Assembly (NCBI RefSeq): GCF_025567095.1
Contig: NZ_JAOQJH010000010.1
DNA length: 64,000 nt
Origin: Anthropogastromicrobium aceti
Lineage (GTDB): Bacteria > Bacillota > Clostridia > Lachnospirales > Lachnospiraceae
Strand: one strand, 5' to 3'
Each line of letters opens with the position of its first letter. Position 1 is the stretch's first letter. The position numbers were made by a program, and so were the translations under genes. Positions 8,750 to 16,692 of this stretch are shown piece after piece. The notes beneath the pieces were generated by a model. The model ran no database searches. It saw only the letters and a list, made by a program, of their open reading frames with translations, and was not told the origin of the DNA.

Positions 8750-10441
8750 ATGGAGCAATTAAGACTTCCGGTAGGAATTGAGGATTTCGCGGAAATTAGA
8801 AGACATGGGTATTATTATGTAGATAAAACTCAATTAATCGAACAAGTTTTTAACAGAAGAAATAAAGTATCTTTGTTTACAAGACCACGCCGCTTTGGAA
8901 AAACACTGAATATGAGTATGCTTCAGCACTTCTTCGAGATTGGAACCGATCCAAAGTTTTTTCAAGGTCTTTCTATTTCTAAAAATAATGAATTATGCGA
9001 AAAACATATGGGAAAATATCCAGTTGTATCGATCAGCTTAAAGAGCATTCATGCAGATTCGTATGCAAAGGCCAAGGCTCAGTTGATCAAATTGGTGAAC
9101 CGAGAGGCTAGAAGAGTACAGTTTTTACTGGACAGTGATAGACTGACAGCAGTTGATAAAGCACTTTTTAGTGAACTTTTAGATCGAGAGATGGAAGAAG
9201 ACACGCTTGTAAGTAGCCTTCAAGAGTTGACAGAACTGTTAGAAATTCACTTTGGACAGCAAGTGATTGTTTTAATTGATGAATATGATGTTCCACTTGC
9301 AAAGGCAAACCAAAATGGTTACTACGATGAAATGGCGCTACTACTTCGCAATTTTTTTGAAAATGTATTAAAAACAAATGATAGTCTGGAATTTGCTGTT
9401 CTGACAGGATGTCTGCGAATTGCAAAGGAGAGTATTTTTACTGGATTAAATAATTTTAAGGTCTATTCAATTACCGATACGGATTATGATGAAACATTTG
9501 GATTTGTTGATGATGAAGTGAAAAAGATGCTTAAAAGTTTGAATCAGCAAGATCATTATGAGGAAGTCAAAGAATGGTATGATGGATATCGGTTTGGAAA
9601 TACAGATGTCTATTGCCCTTGGGATGTTGTAAATTATTGCGCAGACCATTTGACAACTCCCAATGCGACACCAAAAAATTATTGGTTAAACACAAGCGGG
9701 AACGAAGTAATCAATCATTTTATTGACAGTGTTGGGGAACCACAGAAGCTTGCAAAAACAGAATTAGAACGTCTTGTGAGTGGAAATGTGGTTCGAAAGC
9801 GGATTAATGAAACGATTACCTACAAAGAATTATATTCCACAATTGATAATTTATGGAGTACACTCTTTATGACTGGGTATTTGACCCAAAGAGGATCAGA
9901 GGACGATGGACGCTATCGTTTGGTAATTCCGAATCGGGAGATCAGAAATATAGTCACAGATAATATTTTAAGTCTGTTTCAAGATGAAGTCAAAAAAGAT
10001 GGTCAAATGGCAAATGCATTTTGTCAGGCATTGATGGAAGGAAAAGAAAAAGAGGTTGAACGGCTGTTGACTGCCTATATGGGTAAGACAATTAGCATTC
10101 GTGATACTTTTGTTCGAAAATCAATCAAAGAAAATTTCTACCATGGTATTCTTCTTGGGATTTTGAGTTTCAAGACAGGCTGGGAGGTGTCATCAAATCG
10201 AGAATCCGGAACTGGATTTAGCGATATCTTGATCGAGATTGATGATTCAGATATTGGAATTGTAATAGAAGTAAAATATTCAGATGATGAAGATCAACTA
10301 GAAAAAGATTGTAAAGAGGCATTAAAGCAGATCAAAGATCGAGACTATACACAGAAGCTTAGAGATGCTGGTTTTCATAAGATTTTAAAGTATGGAATTG
10401 CTTGCCAGATAAAGACCTGTAAAGTATTGGTGGAGATTTGA
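8750..10441 (+). CDS. AAA-ATPase-like / PD-(D/E)XK nuclease family protein (DUF1703 type)
   Basis: The 563-residue protein has the typical N-terminus of a large accessory family: GIEDFAEIR, YYVDKT, then a Walker A variant TRPRRFGKTLNMSML (Lys51) and Walker B VLIDEYDVPL (around residues 175-185). The C-terminus carries a PD-(D/E)XK nuclease-like motif, SDILIEIDD followed by VIEVKYS. Members occur in many scattered copies in Bacteroidetes and Clostridia and their biological role is not established. AAAGGAG precedes the ATG. It stands alone after a terminator, with no adjacent transposase or toxin-antitoxin partner, so a mobile-element origin is only an inference. Confidence 0.85.
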   Translation: MEQLRLPVGIEDFAEIRRHGYYYVDKTQLIEQVFNRRNKVSLFTRPRRFGKTLNMSMLQHFFEIGTDPKFFQGLSISKNNELCEKHMGKYPVVSISLKSIHADSYAKAKAQLIKLVNREARRVQFLLDSDRLTAVDKALFSELLDREMEEDTLVSSLQELTELLEIHFGQQVIVLIDEYDVPLAKANQNGYYDEMALLLRNFFENVLKTNDSLEFAVLTGCLRIAKESIFTGLNNFKVYSITDTDYDETFGFVDDEVKKMLKSLNQQDHYEEVKEWYDGYRFGNTDVYCPWDVVNYCADHLTTPNATPKNYWLNTSGNEVINHFIDSVGEPQKLAKTELERLVSGNVVRKRINETITYKELYSTIDNLWSTLFMTGYLTQRGSEDDGRYRLVIPNREIRNIVTDNILSLFQDEVKKDGQMANAFCQALMEGKEKEVERLLTAYMGKTISIRDTFVRKSIKENFYHGILLGILSFKTGWEVSSNRESGTGFSDILIEIDDSDIGIVIEVKYSDDEDQLEKDCKEALKQIKDRDYTQKLRDAGFHKILKYGIACQIKTCKVLVEI

Positions 10442-10474
10442 GAAAAAAGTAGCTGTTTAAAAACCTAAATAAAA

Positions 10475-10502
10475 TTGACAAAATACTGGTATTCATGATA
10501 AC
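10475..10502 (+). promoter_or_regulatory. Probable promoter of the secreted-protein gene
   Basis: A consensus TTGACA at 10475-10480 is followed after 16 bp by GATAAC at 10497-10502, about 65 bp upstream of the start at 10567. Confidence 0.55.
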
Positions 10503-10566
10503 ATACAGATAGAAGAAAAAATAAAACAATATTGTGCGTGATATTTCAAAGAAGGAGGTACAAACT

Positions 10567-11565
10567 ATGAGCAAAAGAGTTCGAATATTAGTTGCACCTA
10601 CATGTGTTTCTGTAATGCTGTCAGCAGTTGTGCCAGTGTTTGCCAAGAATGATCAGGAAACGCTTGGTGTACAGTTAGCCATGGAATATTTATTATCACA
10701 GGATGCAAGTGATAATGTAAAAGTTAGTTTTCGAATGGACGGTACGGCAGAAAGTACCGAAGAGTTAACAGCGATAGGTGAGAAACTGGCTGATCGGATC
10801 TCACAGGTGCTTTTAAAGGAAGGAAAGGAGTCCTATCAGTCAAGTCAGTATCCGTATACGGAGAGCGGATTTTGGCTTAATTACTGGTACGATGAGAGTC
10901 TTGGCAGCTGCATTGGATGTGTGCTTGATCCGACAGATAATGGGTTGACAGTAGATCTATTTTTACATAACTATGAATCCCTTTCAATTGACTGGTCAGA
11001 TATTCCATTTGGACTTTCCTTTGGAGATGACTGTAATCAGATTGAAGCAGCAATACAAAATGCACCATATTATTGCGACGAGAAGGATCTGGGAACGTTT
11101 ACGGATATCATGTATCTTGTTTTGACACCAGGTGCAGATCAAGTAGAATATATCCAGCTGAATGCAACCTCGTACCTTATAATGCAGAATATGAAGATTC
11201 AGGCAGAAAATGATGTGATCATCCCTACTTCTAACTATTTATATAATGCTATTTATTATATGGAAGATGCAGAGGATGCTGAGGCTCAGAAGACAGAAGT
11301 GGCAAAGATACTGGCTAAGAAGTGGGATGGAAACTGGACGAATGGCTATGAAAAAGGAAATTGGCAGTATTACCTGTCAACAGCAGATTACCTAGGTGAT
11401 GATCCGTTGATTGAGACAGATTTCTGGAAACAATGGGGACGTGTTTTTTCTTCGTACTGCAGTGTGAGCGTGGGTGAGACGATGACGAGTGGTCATTCGA
11501 CTGTGACACATAGTGGAAAGGGCATCATGTCGATTGAACTGTTGCAGTCATGGAAGGTCAAATGA
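10567..11565 (+). CDS. Secreted protein of unknown function
   Basis: The 332-residue product starts at the ATG preceded by AAGAAGGAGG, 33 bp inside the longest frame. The N-terminus is a clear signal peptide (basic MSKRVR, hydrophobic stretch, VPVFA then KND), so it should be exported; there is no lipobox cysteine, sortase motif or later membrane segment. The mature part is acidic and rich in aromatic residues, with no motif I recognise. It is monocistronic, lying between the DUF1703-type gene and the arabinan locus, and has its own TTGACA promoter. An anchoring or substrate role cannot be inferred. Confidence 0.75.
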   Translation: MSKRVRILVAPTCVSVMLSAVVPVFAKNDQETLGVQLAMEYLLSQDASDNVKVSFRMDGTAESTEELTAIGEKLADRISQVLLKEGKESYQSSQYPYTESGFWLNYWYDESLGSCIGCVLDPTDNGLTVDLFLHNYESLSIDWSDIPFGLSFGDDCNQIEAAIQNAPYYCDEKDLGTFTDIMYLVLTPGADQVEYIQLNATSYLIMQNMKIQAENDVIIPTSNYLYNAIYYMEDAEDAEAQKTEVAKILAKKWDGNWTNGYEKGNWQYYLSTADYLGDDPLIETDFWKQWGRVFSSYCSVSVGETMTSGHSTVTHSGKGIMSIELLQSWKVK

Positions 11566-11720
11566 GAGACGGAAAAAGTAATTTTTATTAGACAAAGGAC
11601 TTTTGCTACAAAAACAGATAAAATAAACATGCCATAATAGTGATACTTGCAGTGACGCAAGTGAGATAAAAAAGCCAGACGGGTAAACACATACAATAAT
11701 ATTTGCATTAGCTGAGAAAA

Positions 11721-11764
11721 AGTGTGAAAAAGACACAAAAACAAGGAAAATGATATTTACTTTT
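11721..11764 (+). promoter_or_regulatory. 44-bp regulator-site element upstream of the ABC pair (copy A)
   Basis: This segment is 38/44 identical to 18655-18698, upstream of the binding-protein gene. Its core is GACAC (11732-11736), 15 bp, GATATT (11752-11757), then TACTTTT. It starts with GTGT...ACAC, a short inverted repeat. The copy ends about 105 bp before the ABC gene start. The remainder of the 303-bp gap (11566-11868) holds only an unassigned inverted repeat, ACTTGC/GCAAGT at 11645-11662. Confidence 0.8.
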
Positions 11765-11868
11765 AAAATTATATAGTGTACCCTTTTAGATAGAGTGGTG
11801 ATTTATCAAAGTTTTTAATTGATTTGGAGATTGTTATTACTACAAATCTAAAGAGGGGACAAGTTGGC

Positions 11869-13677
11869 ATGAAAAAATATAAATTAACAGATAATATTAG
11901 CTTTTTGGCATCTGTGATGCGTCAGGCATCCAAAGCTTCCTTTGTGTTTGTGCTGTTGCGCATTCCGCTCGAGGTCATCATTCCGTATATTGGAATTTGG
12001 TTTCCGAATTTGATCGTGCGGGCAATTGAGGAAAGTGTAAATAGGACACATTTGTTTACACAGGCAGCTATTCTCGGAGGACTGTTAGTCGTGTTGTCGT
12101 TAGTGAATCAGTATGGCAAAGGAATCGTGAGTGCGGAGTCGGCGTATGTGCGCATGAAGCTGACGGATATGCTAAATGACAATTTAATGGATTGCAGCTA
12201 TGACATGCTCGGTGACAAGAAGGTAATGCAAAGTCTGAGCCAGGCATCGCAGCGTATCTGGTCTAATACAGGATTTTTGGTCAATGCAGGTGAGAATACG
12301 GTTGCCTTCTTTTCAGCGGTGGCAGGTGTGGTCGTGTATCTTGCGGTGTTGTCAAAGCTTCCATTTTGGGTAATCCTTCTTTTGATCGCGGCGACGGTCG
12401 TGAGCTTTCTGACATCAGGCTTTGGCGAAAAGATACGACAGAAGCGCAACGATTATTTTGGTGAGAACGTAAGTCGTTTGCTAGAGTTATCAAGTGAGAT
12501 GTCGGATGCCGCAAAGGGCAAGGATGTACGCCTCTATCAGATGCATCCGTGGGTTAATCACTATTACAATATTTATAACAAAAAACTGAATCGTGAGTAT
12601 GGTCATATCGCAAAGTGGAATTTTATTTCAGACTCGATTGGAACTGTGCTGTCATTTGCAGCCGATGCTGTTGTGTATCTGTGCCTTACTGCATTTGCCA
12701 TGCAAGGGAAAATTACTATCGCGGAGTATGTGCTGTATATTGGTGCAGCGACTGGATTCACCGCGTGGGTGCGTCAGGTGACAGGACTTTTGCAGCGCGT
12801 CTGGAAGGTGAACGGTGATCTTTCATGTGTTCGAACCTTCCTTGATACGGACAGTCGTGAAGAGGAACAGGGACAGTCGATACCATCTGGTGGATGGGTT
12901 TGCGCAGCGGATGTCTTAAAGAAGGGTGATCCGTGTGAGGTCGAGTTTGATCGTGTCAGCTATCGCTATCCAAATAATGAAAAAGATACCTTAAAAGAAT
13001 TGTCCTTCAAGATAAAAGCGGGAGAGAAGATTGGGCTAGTTGGTATGAACGGCGCAGGAAAGAGTACACTGATTAAACTTTTGTGTAGATTAATTCGCCC
13101 AACTAGCGGTCATATTCGGATTAATGGTGTCGATATCACATCAATGGAGCGAACGGAATGCTATAAACTATTCTCCACTGTCTTTCAGGATCTTCATATC
13201 TTTCCAGTGTCCATAAAAGATAATATTGTCTGGGATGGACAAGTTGATGAGGCCTATTTTGCCCAGTGCTTAGAACAGGCTGATCTGGCTGAGTGGGTGT
13301 CTTCCCTTAAGGAAAAAGAGAACACAAAACTAGTACAGGAGTTAGAAGAAGGTGCTGTGAATCTGTCAGGAGGCCAGTCACAGAAGTTGTTATTGGCGCG
13401 AGCATTATATAAAAATGCACCGATTCTTCTTTTGGATGAGCCGACTGCGGCACTCGATCCAATTGCTGAGAGCAATATTTATGAAAAGTATAATCAGTTG
13501 TCAGCGCACAAAACGTCCATCTTTATTTCCCATCGTCTGGCAAGTACACGCTTTTGTGATCGTATCTTCTTGATGGAGGATGGACGGATTGCAGAGGAAG
13601 GAACGCACGAAGAACTCTTAAAAAAGGCAGGAAGTTATGCAAAAATGTTTGAGGTGCAGCGTCAATACTATGTATAA
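11869..13677 (+). CDS. ABC transporter, fused membrane/ATPase half (exporter type), subunit 1
   Basis: The 602-residue protein has about six membrane segments in its first 330 residues and a C-terminal ATPase with Walker A GMNGAGKSTL, signature LSGGQSQKLLLARAL and Walker B ILLLDEPTAALDP, followed by an H-loop (ISHRLAS). This fused layout is that of type IV ABC exporters. The ATG at 11869 is preceded by AGAGGGG; an in-frame TTG at 11824 is less likely. The next gene encodes a second half of the same kind 45 bp later, so a heterodimer is probable. Its substrate is unknown. The shared upstream element suggests co-regulation with the arabinan genes. Confidence 0.88.
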   Translation: MKKYKLTDNISFLASVMRQASKASFVFVLLRIPLEVIIPYIGIWFPNLIVRAIEESVNRTHLFTQAAILGGLLVVLSLVNQYGKGIVSAESAYVRMKLTDMLNDNLMDCSYDMLGDKKVMQSLSQASQRIWSNTGFLVNAGENTVAFFSAVAGVVVYLAVLSKLPFWVILLLIAATVVSFLTSGFGEKIRQKRNDYFGENVSRLLELSSEMSDAAKGKDVRLYQMHPWVNHYYNIYNKKLNREYGHIAKWNFISDSIGTVLSFAADAVVYLCLTAFAMQGKITIAEYVLYIGAATGFTAWVRQVTGLLQRVWKVNGDLSCVRTFLDTDSREEEQGQSIPSGGWVCAADVLKKGDPCEVEFDRVSYRYPNNEKDTLKELSFKIKAGEKIGLVGMNGAGKSTLIKLLCRLIRPTSGHIRINGVDITSMERTECYKLFSTVFQDLHIFPVSIKDNIVWDGQVDEAYFAQCLEQADLAEWVSSLKEKENTKLVQELEEGAVNLSGGQSQKLLLARALYKNAPILLLDEPTAALDPIAESNIYEKYNQLSAHKTSIFISHRLASTRFCDRIFLMEDGRIAEEGTHEELLKKAGSYAKMFEVQRQYYV

Positions 13678-13722
13678 ATTGTTTACACTATTGCACTTGA
13701 GGGAGGAAAGGAGAAAAAAGAT

Positions 13723-15525
13723 ATGCTGAAACAGATCAAAACCATATTGAAAACAGCAGTGTTGATTGCAAAGACCTCGCCGTGGAATCTTCCTGCATTT
13801 ATTGGAAGTCGCTTTCTTGAGATTGTCCAGCCCTTTGTCACATTATTCTTTTCGGCAAAGATTCTTGATTTGCTCACGCAGGGCGCGGATCGGCCGCAGG
13901 TCGTACAGTGGATTATAGCTGGCAGCGCAGTTACGGCACTGATTCATCTGACTGGTCGTTTCTTTGCCAATTTAAATAGCGTTGAGGGTATGGACTTATT
14001 TGTTAAGCTGTATGAAGAAATGAGTGCAGCGATGATGCGGGCAGATTATAGTGAACTGGAAAATGGAAAGATGCGCGAAAAGTATGAGCGAATTGTCCGT
14101 GCTGCTAATGTGTACTGGTATGGCCCATGGGAGGTACCAGGGGTGTTAATGAATGTAACAGAAGGTTTGACTGTTGTGATTTCTTCATTTGCGTTGGCGT
14201 ATCCGGTTTTTGTATCGGCAGAGGGAAATGACTGGTGGCAGACCGTTCTTCTCATTGCATTGATTGTAGGTTCGGCAACGTACTCATTTTTTGCGGAGCG
14301 TAAGCTCTATCAGTTAAAAGAGCAGGGATTGGAAGGCCAGATTCATGACAATCAGGTGTTAAATTATATGGATGAATACATTACGGCAGACAAAGCAGCA
14401 AAGGATGTGCGCTTGTATCAGCAGCAAAACAGCATTCGCCGTTTTCGCGATACGTTTAACCAGAAAATGCGTCAGGGTGTAGGGGAATCCAGACGCAGAA
14501 AAGAAGCGTCAAACAGTGCGATTCGCGAGATGTTTGGGCGACTGATTAGTTTTGCTGGCTATCTGATCGTTGGCATCCGTGCAGCACAAGGATATTTTTC
14601 GATTGGAGATGTGCTTTTGTACGCGGGTGCATTGTCACGTGTCTCAGAGGGCGCACGTATGCTTGTCTACTCCATGCAGCACGTAGCGATGCAGGCACCA
14701 CATTGTCAGGAGTTTCTTGATTTTGTTCAAACTGGAAAGAAGACCAAAAAGAGATCGGAAGAAGTATCTGTTGCTCGTTCAACGCCTCATGAGATTCGTT
14801 TTGAACATGTAAGCTTTTCGTATCCGGGCAGCGCAAAGCCTGCCGTAGAGGATGTCAGTCTTGTAATCAAAAGTGGGGAACATCTTGCAATTGTCGGGAA
14901 AAATGGAAGTGGAAAATCGACCTTTGTTAAGTTGCTGTGCCGCATGTACGAGCCACAAAAAGGTCATATTTATTTGGATGGGAAAGAGATTCGATCTTAT
15001 TCAAAAGAGGAATATTGGAAAATTCTAGGCGTTGTCTTTCAGGATTTTGCACTCATTGGATTGCCACTTGCGGAAAACATTGCCGCTTCTGCACAGTACG
15101 ATGAAAAGAAGGTGCGTCGCTGTCTGAAGGATACCGGTCTGGAAGAATGGGCCGATCAGTTAAAGAATGGACTAAACGAATGGATGTCAGCTATGGAGGG
15201 AACAGCGCCGTCCGGCGGAGAGAAGCAGCGTCTGGCGCTAGCGAGAGCGCAGTACCGTGATCCATCTTTGATGTTGCTGGATGAGCCGACTGCGGCACTT
15301 GATCCTGTGGCAGAGTCAGAGATTTTTAAGAAATGCCGTGAGATCACCGGATCAACCAGTGCGGTCTATATCTCACATCGCCTTTCTGCCTGTCGCTTTA
15401 GTGACCGCATTCTCGTGTTCGATGATGGACATATTATCCAGGAAGGTCATCATGACGAGTTGGTACAGCAAAAAGGTACGGTGTACGATCAGCTTTGGCA
15501 GGCACAGGCGCAGTATTATACATAA
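13723..15525 (+). CDS. ABC transporter, fused membrane/ATPase half (exporter type), subunit 2
   Basis: This 600-residue protein is the probable partner of the preceding half-transporter. It has a membrane region to about residue 330, then Walker A GKNGSGKSTF, Walker B LMLLDEPTAALDP and an H-loop ISHRLSA. Its signature reads PSGGEKQRLALARA, departing from LSGGQ at the first and fifth positions, whereas subunit 1 keeps LSGGQ; heterodimeric exporters often have one degenerate ATP site. GGGAGGAAAGGAG precedes the ATG. It ends 58 bp from the convergent AraC gene, with no clear terminator between. Confidence 0.87.
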   Translation: MLKQIKTILKTAVLIAKTSPWNLPAFIGSRFLEIVQPFVTLFFSAKILDLLTQGADRPQVVQWIIAGSAVTALIHLTGRFFANLNSVEGMDLFVKLYEEMSAAMMRADYSELENGKMREKYERIVRAANVYWYGPWEVPGVLMNVTEGLTVVISSFALAYPVFVSAEGNDWWQTVLLIALIVGSATYSFFAERKLYQLKEQGLEGQIHDNQVLNYMDEYITADKAAKDVRLYQQQNSIRRFRDTFNQKMRQGVGESRRRKEASNSAIREMFGRLISFAGYLIVGIRAAQGYFSIGDVLLYAGALSRVSEGARMLVYSMQHVAMQAPHCQEFLDFVQTGKKTKKRSEEVSVARSTPHEIRFEHVSFSYPGSAKPAVEDVSLVIKSGEHLAIVGKNGSGKSTFVKLLCRMYEPQKGHIYLDGKEIRSYSKEEYWKILGVVFQDFALIGLPLAENIAASAQYDEKKVRRCLKDTGLEEWADQLKNGLNEWMSAMEGTAPSGGEKQRLALARAQYRDPSLMLLDEPTAALDPVAESEIFKKCREITGSTSAVYISHRLSACRFSDRILVFDDGHIIQEGHHDELVQQKGTVYDQLWQAQAQYYT

Positions 15526-15583
15526 TCAACAAAAGGTCAGCGTTAAAGAAAATGTTTGTAAAGCAACTAGTATCATATATTTA

Positions 15584-16495
15584 TCAAACATGGTACAACA
15601 ACCGCTTCGCATAGGATTCCCGGTATGCGGACGGTGACAATCCGGTACATTTCTTATAGGTGCGGGCAAAATTATGGGCATCGGTGTAACCAAGCTTTAC
15701 GGCAATCTCACCGATGCTCAAATTGGTATCGGTCAAAAGATAATTTGCCTCATCCATCTTTGATTTTAAGATAAATTGCTTTAACGGCACACCAGAAAGC
15801 TTACGGAAAAGGTGTGATAAATATTTCTCATTGTAGCCAAAATGGAGCGCAATATCTGAAACACGTAGGTTGTTGGCGCGGTTTAGTTTTATGTAGTCAA
15901 GCATATCGGAGTAGATTTGCTTCTGCGCAAGCTTATTTGTATCTGTTTCTTCTTTTGTCAGCTGAGAATATAGCTCACATACAAGTGATGTTGTCTCATA
16001 ATTCAAGGCAAGATGACAGTGACCATCACGTACATTGCTTTGCAGCTGTTTCATCAAGGCAATCAACTTTGCAGGATTTGGAGCAGTTCCCTGAACAGGA
16101 ATGCAAATTGAATTTGTGTCAGTGCCTAAGCTGTCAGTTGTGTTTGTGTCATTTGATTTTTCAACCATTTTAATTATTTCGTCTGATGACAGCAACGTAT
16201 GTGGCACACAGGATGAAAAATGAATCCAATAAAATGAACAATTAGAAGCCTTTAGACCTTTGCGCCTGTTATCTGGTGCAGCAAGTGGTGGGAGAAGCAG
16301 ATATTCGCCTGGATGAACCGTAAATGGGATATGGTTGTATTCCAAATATAAGACGTCATCAGTCATTAAAATCAGTTCAAAATCAGTCAGATCAAAATCT
16401 TCATGCATCCAGATATCAGATGGAGCTTCAAATTTACCGCTCATATGATAGTCTAGGGGGGCATTTAAAGGGATCTGTATCAATGAATTTTTCAT
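15584..16495 (-). CDS. AraC family transcriptional regulator of the arabinan locus
   Basis: The 303-residue regulator has an N-terminal cupin-like sensing part (HPGEYLLLPP) and a C-terminal double helix-turn-helix: LRVSDIALHFGYNEKYLSHLFRK and IGEIAVKLGYTDAHNFARTYKK, ending GLSPSAYRE. Such proteins activate carbohydrate genes on sugar binding. The start at 16495 is chosen for AGAAAGGA just upstream; longer in-frame starts run into the promoter region. It is divergent from the GH127 gene and flanked by the two sets of genes bearing the GACAC-N15-GATATT element, making it the prime candidate to bind that element (inference). A TATACT box for it lies at 16545-16540. Confidence 0.92.
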   Translation of the reverse strand: MKNSLIQIPLNAPLDYHMSGKFEAPSDIWMHEDFDLTDFELILMTDDVLYLEYNHIPFTVHPGEYLLLPPLAAPDNRRKGLKASNCSFYWIHFSSCVPHTLLSSDEIIKMVEKSNDTNTTDSLGTDTNSICIPVQGTAPNPAKLIALMKQLQSNVRDGHCHLALNYETTSLVCELYSQLTKEETDTNKLAQKQIYSDMLDYIKLNRANNLRVSDIALHFGYNEKYLSHLFRKLSGVPLKQFILKSKMDEANYLLTDTNLSIGEIAVKLGYTDAHNFARTYKKCTGLSPSAYRESYAKRLLYHV

Positions 16496-16580
16496 GGTCG
16501 TTCCGTTTCCTTTCTGCAATAATAAACACACATAACTTGAGTATATCACAATAAAATTTAAAAGAAAAGGATAACCTTTT

Positions 16581-16633
16581 GACACACTTTCTATCTTTTC
16601 GATATTCCATTTTTTTACTGTCAATATTATACT
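16581..16633 (+). promoter_or_regulatory. Promoter and divergent third copy of the shared element, upstream of GH127
   Basis: GACAC at 16581-16585 and GATATT at 16601-16606 are separated by exactly 15 bp, as in the two 44-bp elements, although the flanking sequence differs. TATACT at 16628-16633 lies 27 bp downstream of GATATT (28 bp for the -10 of the binding-protein gene), with only a poor -35 (TTCCAT). This geometry suits an activator bound next to RNA polymerase. Confidence 0.6.
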
Positions 16634-16692
16634 ATTGAAAAAAGAAAAACGCTGAATAATTAGATATTAATACAAGAAAAGGAGAGAGAAAC

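Noticed and set aside
8750..11565. The nuclease-like protein and secreted protein as a toxin-antitoxin or defence island
   Set aside because: The two genes have separate promoters, the second is secreted, and no other defence gene is adjacent.
11645..11662. Hairpin ACTTGC/GCAAGT as terminator of the secreted-protein gene
   Set aside because: The stem is only 6 bp and is followed by an A-rich stretch, not T, on the plus strand.
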